From: Holosporales bacterium
GTDB taxonomy: Bacteria > Pseudomonadota > Alphaproteobacteria > Paracaedibacterales > CANFPP01
DNA length: 64,000 bases
Direction of reading: 5' to 3'
Assembly (NCBI GenBank): GCA_947449005.1
Contig: CANFPP010000004.1
Span: 16,115-80,114 of the forward strand
Positions 8,749 through 17,463 of the stretch are shown in pieces. The translations under genes were made by a program, and so were the position numbers. Each line of letters begins with the position of its first letter. The first letter of the stretch is position 1. The notes beneath the pieces are model-generated. The model had not been told where the DNA came from, did not search any database, and was given only the letters and a program-made list of their open reading frames with translations.

Positions 8749-9084
8749 TTAGCTGCACATATAGGCATCTTTTTGTGTTGCTATGTCTTTAATCATCTCT
8801 ACGGGGTTTCTTTTTTTACCATAATTACTAGCTACATACCCAACAACTAAATCTCCTATCTCAAAAATGGCGTCTAAGATGTCATCATCAAATGAGTTTT
8901 TCTCGACAGAAAATTTAATTTTTTCCAAAAGAATTTTAGATTGCTGCTTAAAGGATTCTGGGTTTTTTTGATGGTTAAGCATTGACAGAAAATTGTTTTC
9001 CAATTCTTTTACGATTGAAATTTGATCTTGTCGCAAACTGCTGTTTTTTTTTGGTGTTGATTGAAAGTGATGAAAATTAAACAT
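8749..9084 (-). CDS. Small cassette protein with conserved FDDDI-DAI-E-GD core (copy 1)
   Basis: A 111-aa, probably all-helical cytosolic protein of unrecognised family. It clearly matches the 115-aa product at 31639-31986. Shared features are the start MF-hydrophobic-F, a K-E-(L/I)-E-(K/N)-NF helix, LLE-IKFS(V/I)E, then SFDDDI(L/I)DAI(F/L)E(I/M)GD, and RNP(V/M)-(E/A)-(M/I)IKDI near the end. In both places it sits beside a PAS kinase and an HTH-REC regulator. Here it is 151 bp upstream of, and co-directional with, the kinase. The function is unknown; a modulator or phosphotransfer-like partner of the kinase is only a guess from context. Confidence 0.75.
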   Translation of the reverse strand: MFNFHHFQSTPKKNSSLRQDQISIVKELENNFLSMLNHQKNPESFKQQSKILLEKIKFSVEKNSFDDDILDAIFEIGDLVVGYVASNYGKKRNPVEMIKDIATQKDAYMCS

Positions 9085-9160
9085 TTTTTAATCTTATAGC
9101 TAGTGTTGCCAATAAGGTTATTTAGTCTATTTTGCCAGTTAAGGTGAAGTTGAATAAGTT

Positions 9161-9191
9161 TCCCATTTTCTACTATTCTGAGAAAATGGGA
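9161..9191. terminator. Hairpin downstream of lysK
   Basis: TCCCATTTTCT (9161-9171) and AGAAAATGGGA (9181-9191) form a perfect 11-bp stem with a 9-nt loop, 65 bp beyond the lysK stop and before the small cassette gene. No T-run follows on the minus strand, so termination is plausible but unproven. Confidence 0.45.
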
Positions 9192-9256
9192 TGAATGTTA
9201 AGCAAGTTTTTATTCTTAAGTTTTGAACCTTGCAGAATAGCATATTATTAGAGATT

Positions 9257-10822
9257 TTAATCTCCTAATTTTTCCTCGATAAGAGCGCACATCTCATCAA
9301 CTCCATAGAGTGCAATAAACGAACCCATACGTGGTCCTTCTGTCTGTCCAAGCAGAACTTCGTAAAGTGTCGAGAACCAAGCTTTAAGATCAGGAAACTC
9401 ATAGTGCTTACCAACTTCAAAGACTTCAGCTTGCAAAACTTCAGCATTCGCATCTTTGGGGAGATTGGTTAAAACAGTGCGAAGTTCTGTCAAGGCATCT
9501 CGTTCCATTGAAGTTGGAGTGCGAAACTTTTTATTGGGTTTAATGAAATCTTGATAATATATCAGAGCATGCTTAATAAGCTTGTCTAAAAATGGCATAG
9601 ATTCAGGGGTTGAGCCAGGTACATAGCGTTTTACAAATCCCCATAAAACATCAGATTCTTCTGTGTTACAAACCGAAGCGAGATTTAATAAAATCCCAAA
9701 GCTGAGACCGCTTTCACTTTGAGGCGGTATTCCCTTATGAATATGCCACGTTGGATTATCAATTTGTTGGATGGGTGAATGCGTTGGGTATTTTGCTATT
9801 GCCCCCAGGTATTCATCAACAGCACGTGGAATCACATCGAAATAAAGTCTTTTTGCTTTGCGAGGTGATTGGAACATATAGTATGAGAGACTTTCTGTTG
9901 GGGCATAAGATAGCCATTCATCAATTGTTAAGCCATTGCCTTTTGATTTTGAAATCTTTTGACCTTTCTCATCGAGGAATAATTCATATGTAAGACATTC
10001 AGGTGTACGACCGCCAAGAACGCGACAAATTTGACTTGAGAGTTTTACTGAGTCAATTAAATCCTTGCCAGACATTTCATAATCAACTTCAAAAGCACGC
10101 CAACGCATTGCCCAATCAACTTTCCATTGCAGTTTGCAATTGCCGCCTGTAATTAGCGCTTCAGTTAAAGCATTTGTCGTAGGGTTCCGGTAAATGATTG
10201 TGTCACTGGCTGGTCTAATCTCTTCAATTGGAACTTGGAGAACTTGTCCGGTTTGAGGGCAGATTGGTAAGAAAGGACTATAGGTTGCTCGGCGTTCATC
10301 TCGAAGTGATGGCAACATAATCGCCATAACCTCATCATAATGTTGTAGGACAAGGCGTAGCGTTTCATCAAAGCGTCCCTCTTTGTACCAATCACTCGAG
10401 CTTTGAAATTCATACTCAAAACCGAATGAATCTAAAAACCGTTTCAGCATAGCATTATTATGATGGCCAAAGCTTTCATAGAGTTCATAAGGATCTGGAA
10501 CGGAAGTTAGAGGTTTACCAATATGTTCTTTTAGCATTGCTTGGTTGGGAACATTATCCGGAACTTTACGCAGACCATCCATATCATCAGAAAATGTGAA
10601 GAGGCGTGTTGGAATGTCAGATAGGGCTTGAAACGCATGACGCACCATTGATGTGCGAGCAACTTCTCCAAAAGTTCCGATGTGAGGAAGACCTGAAGGA
10701 CCGTAACCTGTTTCTAAAAGAACGTAGCCTTTTTTAGGTGTTTGATTGTTAATCCGACTTAAAATACGCTTTGCTTCTTCAAAAGGCCATGATTTTGCTT
10801 CATGAATAGGACTGTTGGACAT
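9257..10822 (-). CDS. lysK: Class I lysyl-tRNA synthetase
   Basis: Charges tRNA-Lys. This is the archaeal/spirochaete/alphaproteobacterial class I form rather than the usual class II LysS. The HIGH-type signature appears as GLPHIGTFGEV near residue 44 and the KMSKS-type as KISKSKGNG near residue 290. The C-terminal helical anticodon-binding region is intact. At 521 aa the length is typical. It is monocistronic, with hairpin 9161-9191 downstream and the divergent ABC-F gene 65 bp from its start. Its presence supports an alphaproteobacterial host for the window. Confidence 0.95.
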   Translation of the reverse strand: MSNSPIHEAKSWPFEEAKRILSRINNQTPKKGYVLLETGYGPSGLPHIGTFGEVARTSMVRHAFQALSDIPTRLFTFSDDMDGLRKVPDNVPNQAMLKEHIGKPLTSVPDPYELYESFGHHNNAMLKRFLDSFGFEYEFQSSSDWYKEGRFDETLRLVLQHYDEVMAIMLPSLRDERRATYSPFLPICPQTGQVLQVPIEEIRPASDTIIYRNPTTNALTEALITGGNCKLQWKVDWAMRWRAFEVDYEMSGKDLIDSVKLSSQICRVLGGRTPECLTYELFLDEKGQKISKSKGNGLTIDEWLSYAPTESLSYYMFQSPRKAKRLYFDVIPRAVDEYLGAIAKYPTHSPIQQIDNPTWHIHKGIPPQSESGLSFGILLNLASVCNTEESDVLWGFVKRYVPGSTPESMPFLDKLIKHALIYYQDFIKPNKKFRTPTSMERDALTELRTVLTNLPKDANAEVLQAEVFEVGKHYEFPDLKAWFSTLYEVLLGQTEGPRMGSFIALYGVDEMCALIEEKLGD

Positions 10823-10887
10823 TATAGTGTTGCTCTCTCTCTTGTGATTTTCTATTAATAAGTAAAATTAGTTTGCTGTGTAAGTCA

Positions 10888-12660
10888 ATGAATTCTCCAA
10901 TTATCTCTCTCAATAATATTTCTCTGACTTTTGGCGGAAACCCATTGTTAGATAAATTATCCGTTCAAATCAGTAAAGGCGATAAAATTTGCCTTGTGGG
11001 GCGCAATGGTTCCGGTAAATCAACTCTTCTAAAAATCTTAGCAGGAATAATCGAAATTGATTCTGGTGAGTACTTTGTGCAGCCTGGTATTAAGATATCA
11101 TATCTAATGCAGGATGCTCAGTTCACAAAAGGCTCCGCGATTATTGATTTAGCTCAACAAAATGAAGAAACATACCACGAAACAATGGCAATGTTCGATA
11201 AGCTTGGTTTGGATCCAATGCGTTTGGTTGATACCTTATCGGGCGGCGAAAGACGGCGTGTTGCTTTGGCACAGTCTTTAATCAATAATCCAGATGTCCT
11301 GCTTCTTGATGAGCCAACGAACCACTTAGACCTCCCGGCAATTGAATGGCTGGAGGATTACTTAAGTCAATATAAAGGTGCGTGCGTCACGATTAGTCAT
11401 GATCGTGCCTTCCTTAGAAAAGTTTCAACGTCGACTATTTGGTTAGATGGAGGACGTTTGCATCCTCATAACAAAGGATTTTCTGATTTTGATGCATGGT
11501 CAGAACGTATTTTGTTAGATCAAGAAAAACACGTAAGCCGCTTAGATAATAAATTAAGGCAAGAGGCAGAGTGGCTGCACCGTGGTGTAACGGCAAGGCG
11601 TAAGCGAAATCAAGGTCGATTACGGCAGCTTTATCAACTCCGTGAAACAAAGCAAATTCAGCTCAATAGCCAGCCGGGTAAAGGTAAGCTTCTTAATATT
11701 GATGGAGAAAAAGGAAGCCAGTTGATTACCGAAGTTCACTCTATTGGTAAAGTTTTTGGCGAACGTGTTGTGATTAAAGATTTTTCAACGCGTATTGTAC
11801 GGGGTGAACGTATCGGTGTGATCGGTCCAAATGGGGCTGGTAAAACAACTCTCGTAAAAATGCTGATTGGTAAAATTGCTCCAGATAGTGGAACGGTAAA
11901 GCTTGGGACAAATCTTCAATGGATTTATTTTGATCAATTGCGTGAGTCGCTAAACCTTAACGAAACTCTATGGAGTACTATGTGTGAAGGTGGCGGGGAC
12001 CAAGTGATGGTGCAAGGACAATACCGTCATGTGGTTGGCTATCTAAAAGATTTTTTGTTTAATGATCGGCAGATCTTGGGCCAAGTTAGCATTCTCTCTG
12101 GTGGCGAGAAAAATCGCTTAGCTCTTGCAAAAGCTTTTGCTCAGCCTGGCAATGTTTTAGTTCTTGATGAGCCGACCAACGACTTGGATATGGATACTCT
12201 TGACCTTCTTATTGATATTTTAAGTGACTATGCAGGCACTTTAATTATGGTCAGCCATGATCGAGATTTTCTCGATAAACTAACGACGAGCATCATTGCT
12301 GTTGAGAGAAGTGGTACGGTTCATGAGTACATTGGTGGATACCAAGATTATCTGCGCCAAAGACCTGCTGTTGTTTCTTCTTCTGTTAAAAAATCTGTAG
12401 CTAAAGAGAAAGTGAATGTTGTAGCTAAACCTCGTCTTAGTTATCAGCAAAAGCGTGATCTTGAAACATTTCCAGATAAAATTGATCAATTAGGTTTAGA
12501 AATTGTCTCAGTTGAAAATAAATTACAGGATCCAAATTTATATGAAAATAATAATCAGGAATATTTGGCACTATCCCAAAAGTTAGAAAAAATGCGTGAA
12601 GACTTAAGCCATATGGAAATGCGATGGCTGGAGTTGGATGAGTTGGCTAATGCATCGTAA
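10888..12660 (+). CDS. uup: ABC-F ATPase, Uup-like
   Basis: Soluble duplicated ABC ATPase without membrane domains; ABC-F proteins act on ribosomes or, for Uup, in branched-DNA and ribosome metabolism. Domain 1 has Walker A GRNGSGKST, signature LSGGERRRVALAQ and Walker B LLLDEPTNHLD. Domain 2 has GPNGAGKTT, LSGGEKNRLALAK and VLDEPTNDLD. Between them lies the charged linker with a Lys/Arg-rich patch (TARRKRNQGRLRQL). The C-terminal coiled coil (about 510-585) is typical of Uup. I chose ATG 10888 (MNSPIISLNNISL); an in-frame TTG at 10873 is possible but needless. Confidence 0.9.
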   Translation: MNSPIISLNNISLTFGGNPLLDKLSVQISKGDKICLVGRNGSGKSTLLKILAGIIEIDSGEYFVQPGIKISYLMQDAQFTKGSAIIDLAQQNEETYHETMAMFDKLGLDPMRLVDTLSGGERRRVALAQSLINNPDVLLLDEPTNHLDLPAIEWLEDYLSQYKGACVTISHDRAFLRKVSTSTIWLDGGRLHPHNKGFSDFDAWSERILLDQEKHVSRLDNKLRQEAEWLHRGVTARRKRNQGRLRQLYQLRETKQIQLNSQPGKGKLLNIDGEKGSQLITEVHSIGKVFGERVVIKDFSTRIVRGERIGVIGPNGAGKTTLVKMLIGKIAPDSGTVKLGTNLQWIYFDQLRESLNLNETLWSTMCEGGGDQVMVQGQYRHVVGYLKDFLFNDRQILGQVSILSGGEKNRLALAKAFAQPGNVLVLDEPTNDLDMDTLDLLIDILSDYAGTLIMVSHDRDFLDKLTTSIIAVERSGTVHEYIGGYQDYLRQRPAVVSSSVKKSVAKEKVNVVAKPRLSYQQKRDLETFPDKIDQLGLEIVSVENKLQDPNLYENNNQEYLALSQKLEKMREDLSHMEMRWLELDELANAS

Positions 12661-12682
12661 CTACTCAGTTCCTCTGTTAAAG

Positions 12683-12705
12683 ATCCCCGGGTCAAGCCCG
12701 AGGAT
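12683..12705. repeat. Intergenic palindromic repeat (ATCCCCGGG/CCCGAGGAT)
   Basis: A 9-nt arm pair with one mismatch around TCAAG, 22 bp after the uup stop. It shares the TCAAG loop and the following GATGACA with the element at 3755, so it is a diverged copy of the same family and perhaps a transcript-end hairpin. Confidence 0.6.
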
Positions 12706-12799
12706 GACAATATGGGTGGCATTTCTTGCTCTCTCCATTTTCATCTTCTGTTTTCTCCTAATGTCATGATCTCTGTGAAAAGAAATTGAGTAGTTATGA

Positions 12800-13288
12800 A
12801 TGCATATAATCTCTAGTCCATCTCCAAATTATAATGAGCGGCCTAAAGGGCAAGCAATTGACATGATTGTCATTCATTATACGGATATGCTCAGTGCCGC
12901 CGAAGCATTAGATCTAATGTGCGATCCAAATTCAAAGGTCAGTGCACACTATCTAATTGATAAAACAGGAGTGATTCATCAATTGGTTGATGATTCTAAT
13001 CGTGCATGGCATGCGGGTGCCAGTGAATGGCAGGGAGAAGAGAATCTTAATAATTGTTCTCTTGGTATCGAACTTGATAATAAAGGCCACACGTATGGGC
13101 ATGAACCATTCCCAGATGTTCAAATGCAATCATTGTTAAAATTATTAGAGAATTGCACGGCAAAGTATCATATTCCCAAGAATCGAATTCTTGGTCATAG
13201 CGACATTGCGCCAGAACGGAAACAGGATCCAGGTCCATTCTTCGATTGGGATCTTTTATTAAAATATGGATATGGAGTTTTGAGATGA
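12800..13288 (+). CDS. ampD: N-acetylmuramoyl-L-alanine amidase AmpD
   Basis: Cytosolic zinc amidase recycling anhydro-muropeptides; it cleaves the MurNAc-L-Ala bond. The Amidase_2 core shows the zinc ligands H26 (MIVIHYTD), a late His in ILGHSDIAPERKQDPGP and the Asp of DPGP, plus VSAHYLIDKTG and WHAG. At 162 aa with no signal peptide it is AmpD, not a secreted AmiD. Its TGA overlaps the ATG of the next gene (ATGA), so the two are translationally coupled. Confidence 0.92.
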   Translation: MHIISSPSPNYNERPKGQAIDMIVIHYTDMLSAAEALDLMCDPNSKVSAHYLIDKTGVIHQLVDDSNRAWHAGASEWQGEENLNNCSLGIELDNKGHTYGHEPFPDVQMQSLLKLLENCTAKYHIPKNRILGHSDIAPERKQDPGPFFDWDLLLKYGYGVLR

Positions 13289-14148
13289 TTAGTAAAAAGC
13301 TTCTATTGGGAGGATTGGTTCTTGTTGTTTCGACATATTTTTATAACTTTGCGAAACCAGGTGGGATAGAGAAAGAGATCCAATACCAAACAATAGGTTC
13401 TTTCCAAGAAGCTGAAAAAGTTTTGGTAGCAGCAGATAAAAATTCCTTAGTTATCTTGGATGCTGATTTTACGTTGATTCAGCCGAATCATCCAGCTTGT
13501 CAAATGGCTAACTTTAAACAGAACAAAGACTATATTCATGCATTTTTCAAAAAATTACCTGAAGAAGTCTCTCGTGATATCTTTCCAACTTTTTGGATGA
13601 CACGAGCACCGAGTGTTTTAATTGATGCAAAAATCCCCACAATAATTAAAAAGCTTAAAGACCAAGGAGCGAATGTTATTGTTCTATCAGCAATAATAAC
13701 AGGCAGTTTTCCTGAGGTGGGGGATATTCTTAACTGGCGGCTTAATAATTTAAATAAATTGGGAGTTAAGCTATCGTCCTTTGGTGTTAAGGCTAGACTT
13801 AAACTTACAGATTTTAATCTCTATCGTGGTAATTATCCGGAGTTTGAAAATGGCGTTCTTCTCACCAATGGTAAACTTGTTACAAAAGGCCAAGTTTTAG
13901 AAAAATTCTTAGCGAAAATAAAATGGCAACCAAAGACTATTATCTTTTTTGATGATGAAGGGCGAAATTTGAAGAGTATGCAAGAGTTTGCAAAGAACCA
14001 TAACATTGTCTTTAAGGGGTTCCTATACAAAGGAGCGAAAAACGCAAAGGCTACACCTATTTCGGAGAAAGATTTCAAAAAAGAATGGGAGATTATGAAG
14101 GCAAAATCACTTGCATTCTTTGAGCTGGGAAAAAAGGCTCGCGCGTAA
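13285..14148 (+). CDS. DUF2608 HAD-like protein with N-terminal signal anchor
   Basis: The start is set at ATG 13285, which overlaps the ampD stop by 4 nt and gives MISKKLLLGGLVLVVSTYF, a signal peptide or anchor (287 aa). The body matches the DUF2608 family of HAD-fold proteins known from Legionella, chlamydiae and other intracellular bacteria. Motif I is VILDADFTL, motif II VLSAIITG, and motif IV FFDDEGRN. An exported acid-phosphatase-like activity is a reasonable inference; the substrate is unknown. Coupling to ampD suggests joint expression but not necessarily joint function. Confidence 0.8.
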   Translation: MISKKLLLGGLVLVVSTYFYNFAKPGGIEKEIQYQTIGSFQEAEKVLVAADKNSLVILDADFTLIQPNHPACQMANFKQNKDYIHAFFKKLPEEVSRDIFPTFWMTRAPSVLIDAKIPTIIKKLKDQGANVIVLSAIITGSFPEVGDILNWRLNNLNKLGVKLSSFGVKARLKLTDFNLYRGNYPEFENGVLLTNGKLVTKGQVLEKFLAKIKWQPKTIIFFDDEGRNLKSMQEFAKNHNIVFKGFLYKGAKNAKATPISEKDFKKEWEIMKAKSLAFFELGKKARA

Positions 14149-14213
14149 GCTACGGTTTTGTGAAAAACGTATGATTTCCGTAAAACTTGAAAAGAGTTAC
14201 TAATTATATTATA

Positions 14214-14277
14214 GTAATTTTACACACAAAAAATTTATATGTAAAATTACATGTAAAAAATAATATGGTAATTTTAC
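14214..14277. promoter_or_regulatory. Three-site operator array of the HipT/HipS operon
   Basis: The 10-mer GTAATTTTAC occurs at 14214-14223 and 14268-14277, and its reverse complement GTAAAATTAC at 14241-14250. Start-to-start spacing is exactly 27 bp both times, with alternating orientation. The last copy ends 1 nt before the kinase start codon, where no Shine-Dalgarno is visible. This fits autorepression by the HTH-bearing antitoxin encoded downstream. Confidence 0.7.
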
Positions 14278-14278
14278 T

Positions 14279-15184
14279 ATGAAAAAGTGTTTTAAATGTT
14301 CTAAGCCTATAGAAAGTGCAGTTCCAGTTCATGGATTGCATCAAAGTTGCTTTGTTCGGTGGTTTAAACTTAATACTGATAGTTCTGTGAATTTTAGTGA
14401 TGTTGCTTTGCGATCAGAAAAAGTGGATTCTTCGTTACATCGCAATCCCATTAACACGAGTTTCTTTCATGGGACTTTTAAAAAATACTCCGCTACTCTT
14501 GATAAGCGTTTATACATTTTAAAAGTGCAGGATAAAGATTATCCAGAACTTCCGTATGTAGAATACCTTTCTAATCAAATTGCGCAAGAACTAGGCCTTA
14601 CTGTTCCTGATTTCTATCTGATTCGTTTCTTGAATGAGATCGATGCATTTGTTGTTCATAATTTTATGGATGCTTATAACGCTGGAAATCTTGTTCACAT
14701 TTATCATTTTGTAGAAGAGAAACCTTTTTCTTGTAAAACAATTATAAAAATAATTGAGGAAAAAATTGGTAGGATAGAAGCAATTAAGCAGTTTATCTGG
14801 TTATGCCTTTTTGATGCTTTGATAGGAAACCATGATAGACATGGCAGAAATATTGCCTTTATTGAAACACGAAAAGGGTTTGAGATGGCGCCCTTTTATG
14901 ACAATCCATCCTATATTGGTATTGAAGAACAAAGTCTTTTGCTAGCGCAACACAATCCCAAAGGAAAGATTGCGACGTCATCAACCAATGATCCAACCAT
15001 GCGTGATTATTTAGCTGAATTTCACCAAATGGGCTATGGAGATTGGATAAAAGAATTTCAAGAGCGAGTTGAGAAAAGCCAGCTTGATAAGTTGGTGGCA
15101 AATAGTTTTCTCTCAGAAAAACGTAAAATAGCACTTTTTTCTCTTATAGAACGTCGCATTAAGGAGTTTGATCATGTTAACTGA
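14279..15184 (+). CDS. HipT-like serine/threonine kinase toxin (split HipA, catalytic part)
   Basis: Corresponds to the core and C-terminal kinase part of HipA without subdomain 1. The N-terminus carries a possible zinc knuckle (CFKCSKP, then HQSC), seen in stand-alone HipA-like kinases. Next comes a Gly-loop-like SFFHGTFKKYSATL with nearby serines, the ATP-binding lysine context YILKV, catalytic GNHDRHGRNIA, and metal-binding PFYDNPS. Known HipA/HipT kinases phosphorylate aminoacyl-tRNA synthetases such as GltX or TrpS. The target here is unknown. It overlaps the partner gene by 11 nt and lies directly behind a three-site operator. Lack of a visible Shine-Dalgarno suggests low translation. 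Confidence 0.82.
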   Translation: MKKCFKCSKPIESAVPVHGLHQSCFVRWFKLNTDSSVNFSDVALRSEKVDSSLHRNPINTSFFHGTFKKYSATLDKRLYILKVQDKDYPELPYVEYLSNQIAQELGLTVPDFYLIRFLNEIDAFVVHNFMDAYNAGNLVHIYHFVEEKPFSCKTIIKIIEEKIGRIEAIKQFIWLCLFDALIGNHDRHGRNIAFIETRKGFEMAPFYDNPSYIGIEEQSLLLAQHNPKGKIATSSTNDPTMRDYLAEFHQMGYGDWIKEFQERVEKSQLDKLVANSFLSEKRKIALFSLIERRIKEFDHVN

Positions 15185-15818
15185 TTCTGAGTTTTTACCC
15201 CAAAATATTATTGGTGTTGATGTGTTTTTGGAGAGATTCAAAACTCGTGTTCATGTGGGAAAATTGGAGAGACAAAAGGATCAATTTCATTTCACATATG
15301 ATCTTAATTATATGAAAGCTAAGAATATTTTTCCTTTAGGTCCAGAGTTTCCACTTTTCCGCCAAGATTTTTTTTCAAACGAATTATTCCCTAGTTTTGC
15401 AGATCGTATACCTGATCCAGATAATCCAGCCTATCCTGATTACTGTGCTGCTGTGGGTATTGATCCTGAAATAACAGACCCAATTATTTTATTGCCGACT
15501 ATAGGTAGAAAAGGCCCTTCCTCTTTCATCTTTGAGCCAATCTATAAAGATGCCTTTACCTATGAAGACTGTGAGCGATTCAGAGAAAATCTTGGCCTAT
15601 CCTTGCAGGACTTTGCGCACTTGTTTGATGTGTCTTTATCTATCCTTCAAAAAATGAAGGCAGGTGAGTCGAGCGGTAAAGAGGTGCTAAAGCGATTGGA
15701 GCTTTATGTTCGTTCTCCTGAATTGCTTGATTTACAAATTAAACGTAATGCGAAATGGCTGCACTTTGAAAAAAAGGAATCACTCTTAATCCTTACAAAA
15801 TTGTGTAAGTCTCTGTAA
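15174..15818 (+). CDS. HipS-HTH fusion antitoxin candidate (HipA N-subdomain plus HTH)
   Basis: ATG 15174 is chosen because AAGGAG (15161-15166) lies 7 nt upstream; it overlaps the kinase stop by 11 nt. Residues about 8-105 resemble HipA N-terminal subdomain 1 (VGKLERQKDQFHFTYD, then PLGPEFPLF and LFPSFADRIPD). Residues about 130-185 form an HTH (LGLSLQDFAHLFDVSLSILQ). In characterised HipBST, HipS and HipB are separate proteins; here they appear fused and follow the kinase. It probably neutralises the kinase and binds the upstream operator array; both roles are inferred. Confidence 0.78.
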   Translation: MLTDSEFLPQNIIGVDVFLERFKTRVHVGKLERQKDQFHFTYDLNYMKAKNIFPLGPEFPLFRQDFFSNELFPSFADRIPDPDNPAYPDYCAAVGIDPEITDPIILLPTIGRKGPSSFIFEPIYKDAFTYEDCERFRENLGLSLQDFAHLFDVSLSILQKMKAGESSGKEVLKRLELYVRSPELLDLQIKRNAKWLHFEKKESLLILTKLCKSL

Positions 15819-15989
15819 AAAGCTAAAGCTGCAATTCTGTAAAGTGGAGTTTGCTCTCTTAGGTGAGTTGATGTGTTCTTACACATCAAAAAATGCCTTT
15901 AATGACTTGTTAATTTCTCTCTAGTATAAATTTAAATAGGTGTGCTATAAGTTCATTAAAATTATTAATTTAGAAATATTGTGACGAAT

Positions 15990-17432
15990 ATGATTTGTTT
16001 TTTATTAAGACAATTATTGGGTTTTGTCTTCGCCGTTTTCTTGATGGCACAACCAATATTTGCTGCTGCTACTGCTTATAATGTTGTTGACACATTGAAC
16101 GATTTTGTTCACGGAGGCACTTCGTTTGAGGATGCTAACCGTGCCTTATCTAATTGGGATAACAGTGAACCTTTTAATCCATATATACGACACGCTGATG
16201 GAGGTGTTCAGTGGCACGATACAGATGATTATGGAAATACTATAGCGCACAAATTTTTAGAGCATTATCCCAATATTAGTATTAAAAATATCCAAAAAAT
16301 ATCCAGGTTGTTTGGTCCTCATATTTTCTATCAGAAGAATTATTATGGTCTTGATCCTTTTGAAGACAATCCAGAAGTACTGAAATTGATAAAAGGTAAA
16401 GATCTTAAAAGCACGCCGTTAGATCCTAACTTGAAAAATAAACTTATTAAGAGTATGGACCAGCCAGTAGAGATACTACTGTCTAAAAAAGAAAAAGCGC
16501 ATCAACGATTTGATTTGAAATTTTATAAGGAAACAATTGGTTGTCTTGATAATTCGTTCACCTGTGCATGGCTAGCTAGGTTGCAATATACGGCCGATAC
16601 TTTTAAAACTGCTGGTTTGAATGATGATTTGTGGGATCGTTTAGCAAATGATGAAATGATTAGTAGTTCATTAAAATATAACGACTGTTCAACTTTCGAT
16701 TCTTTTGGTTTTTACACAGTATTAAATCAACATTCTCAAACTGCTGTTCACAGAAGTTTCTTGCAGCAAAATCCAACGGATTTTACGAATCGAGAACAAG
16801 CTAATAGACTTTGGCAGTCTTTATTTGAAAAAAGCAATGATTTGCATTCTTTGTATGGAAGATGTGGTGGATATGTAGATAGTGAATGTAATATGTCTCC
16901 TGCTGTTCGTGTGTTGGGTATAATCAGAGATTTAGAAGACAATGCAAGTAGTGATTTCGAAGGCGAGCATCGACAAGAATTAGGCACGCTTCAAGCAAAT
17001 CTTTTATCAAGTGGCGGAACATTTGGTATGAATTTTAACAGAACAGCTAATCAAGAAGAAGCTCAAATTATGATAGATAATCTATGCTCTTTCGCACGGC
17101 GCGTGATGGACACTGAACAGATTATTAATTCTTTATTTTCATACTCAGTAACTAATTCTATCTTACAGGCAAAATTGGATGATCATCAGATAAACTGTGC
17201 TATTTTTGCGCTCTCTGAATTACCCGAATTTTCTTATAAAACAAGAAAACTTATGTATAAACATATCAAAAAGCCTTATGAAGATGATATCTTTTTGCCT
17301 GATTTCAGGAAAATTGATGACTTTTTGAAGGTAAAGCATCCCCGTATGAAAGATAAAGATATAAACTCTAAAATACGTTATTCACATTTAAAGAGTTTTG
17401 CTGGTTTTGATCCCATTTATGACCCTGACTGA
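15990..17432 (+). CDS. Secreted orphan protein
   Basis: A signal peptide spans the first 24-30 residues (FVFAVFLMAQPIFA, cleavage near FAA), so the product is exported. The mature protein (about 450 aa) has no family I recognise. It contains eight or more cysteines, a single ankyrin-like stretch (DDYGNTIAHKFLEHYP), and is mostly helical. GTG 15981 is an alternative start that adds three residues. It is monocistronic, between the HipT/HipS operon and a convergent nitroreductase. In an intracellular bacterium it is a candidate envelope or effector protein; this rests on context only. Confidence 0.7.
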   Translation: MICFLLRQLLGFVFAVFLMAQPIFAAATAYNVVDTLNDFVHGGTSFEDANRALSNWDNSEPFNPYIRHADGGVQWHDTDDYGNTIAHKFLEHYPNISIKNIQKISRLFGPHIFYQKNYYGLDPFEDNPEVLKLIKGKDLKSTPLDPNLKNKLIKSMDQPVEILLSKKEKAHQRFDLKFYKETIGCLDNSFTCAWLARLQYTADTFKTAGLNDDLWDRLANDEMISSSLKYNDCSTFDSFGFYTVLNQHSQTAVHRSFLQQNPTDFTNREQANRLWQSLFEKSNDLHSLYGRCGGYVDSECNMSPAVRVLGIIRDLEDNASSDFEGEHRQELGTLQANLLSSGGTFGMNFNRTANQEEAQIMIDNLCSFARRVMDTEQIINSLFSYSVTNSILQAKLDDHQINCAIFALSELPEFSYKTRKLMYKHIKKPYEDDIFLPDFRKIDDFLKVKHPRMKDKDINSKIRYSHLKSFAGFDPIYDPD

Positions 17433-17463
17433 AAAGTCTAAGTTTGCATCCGCCGCTCTATCT

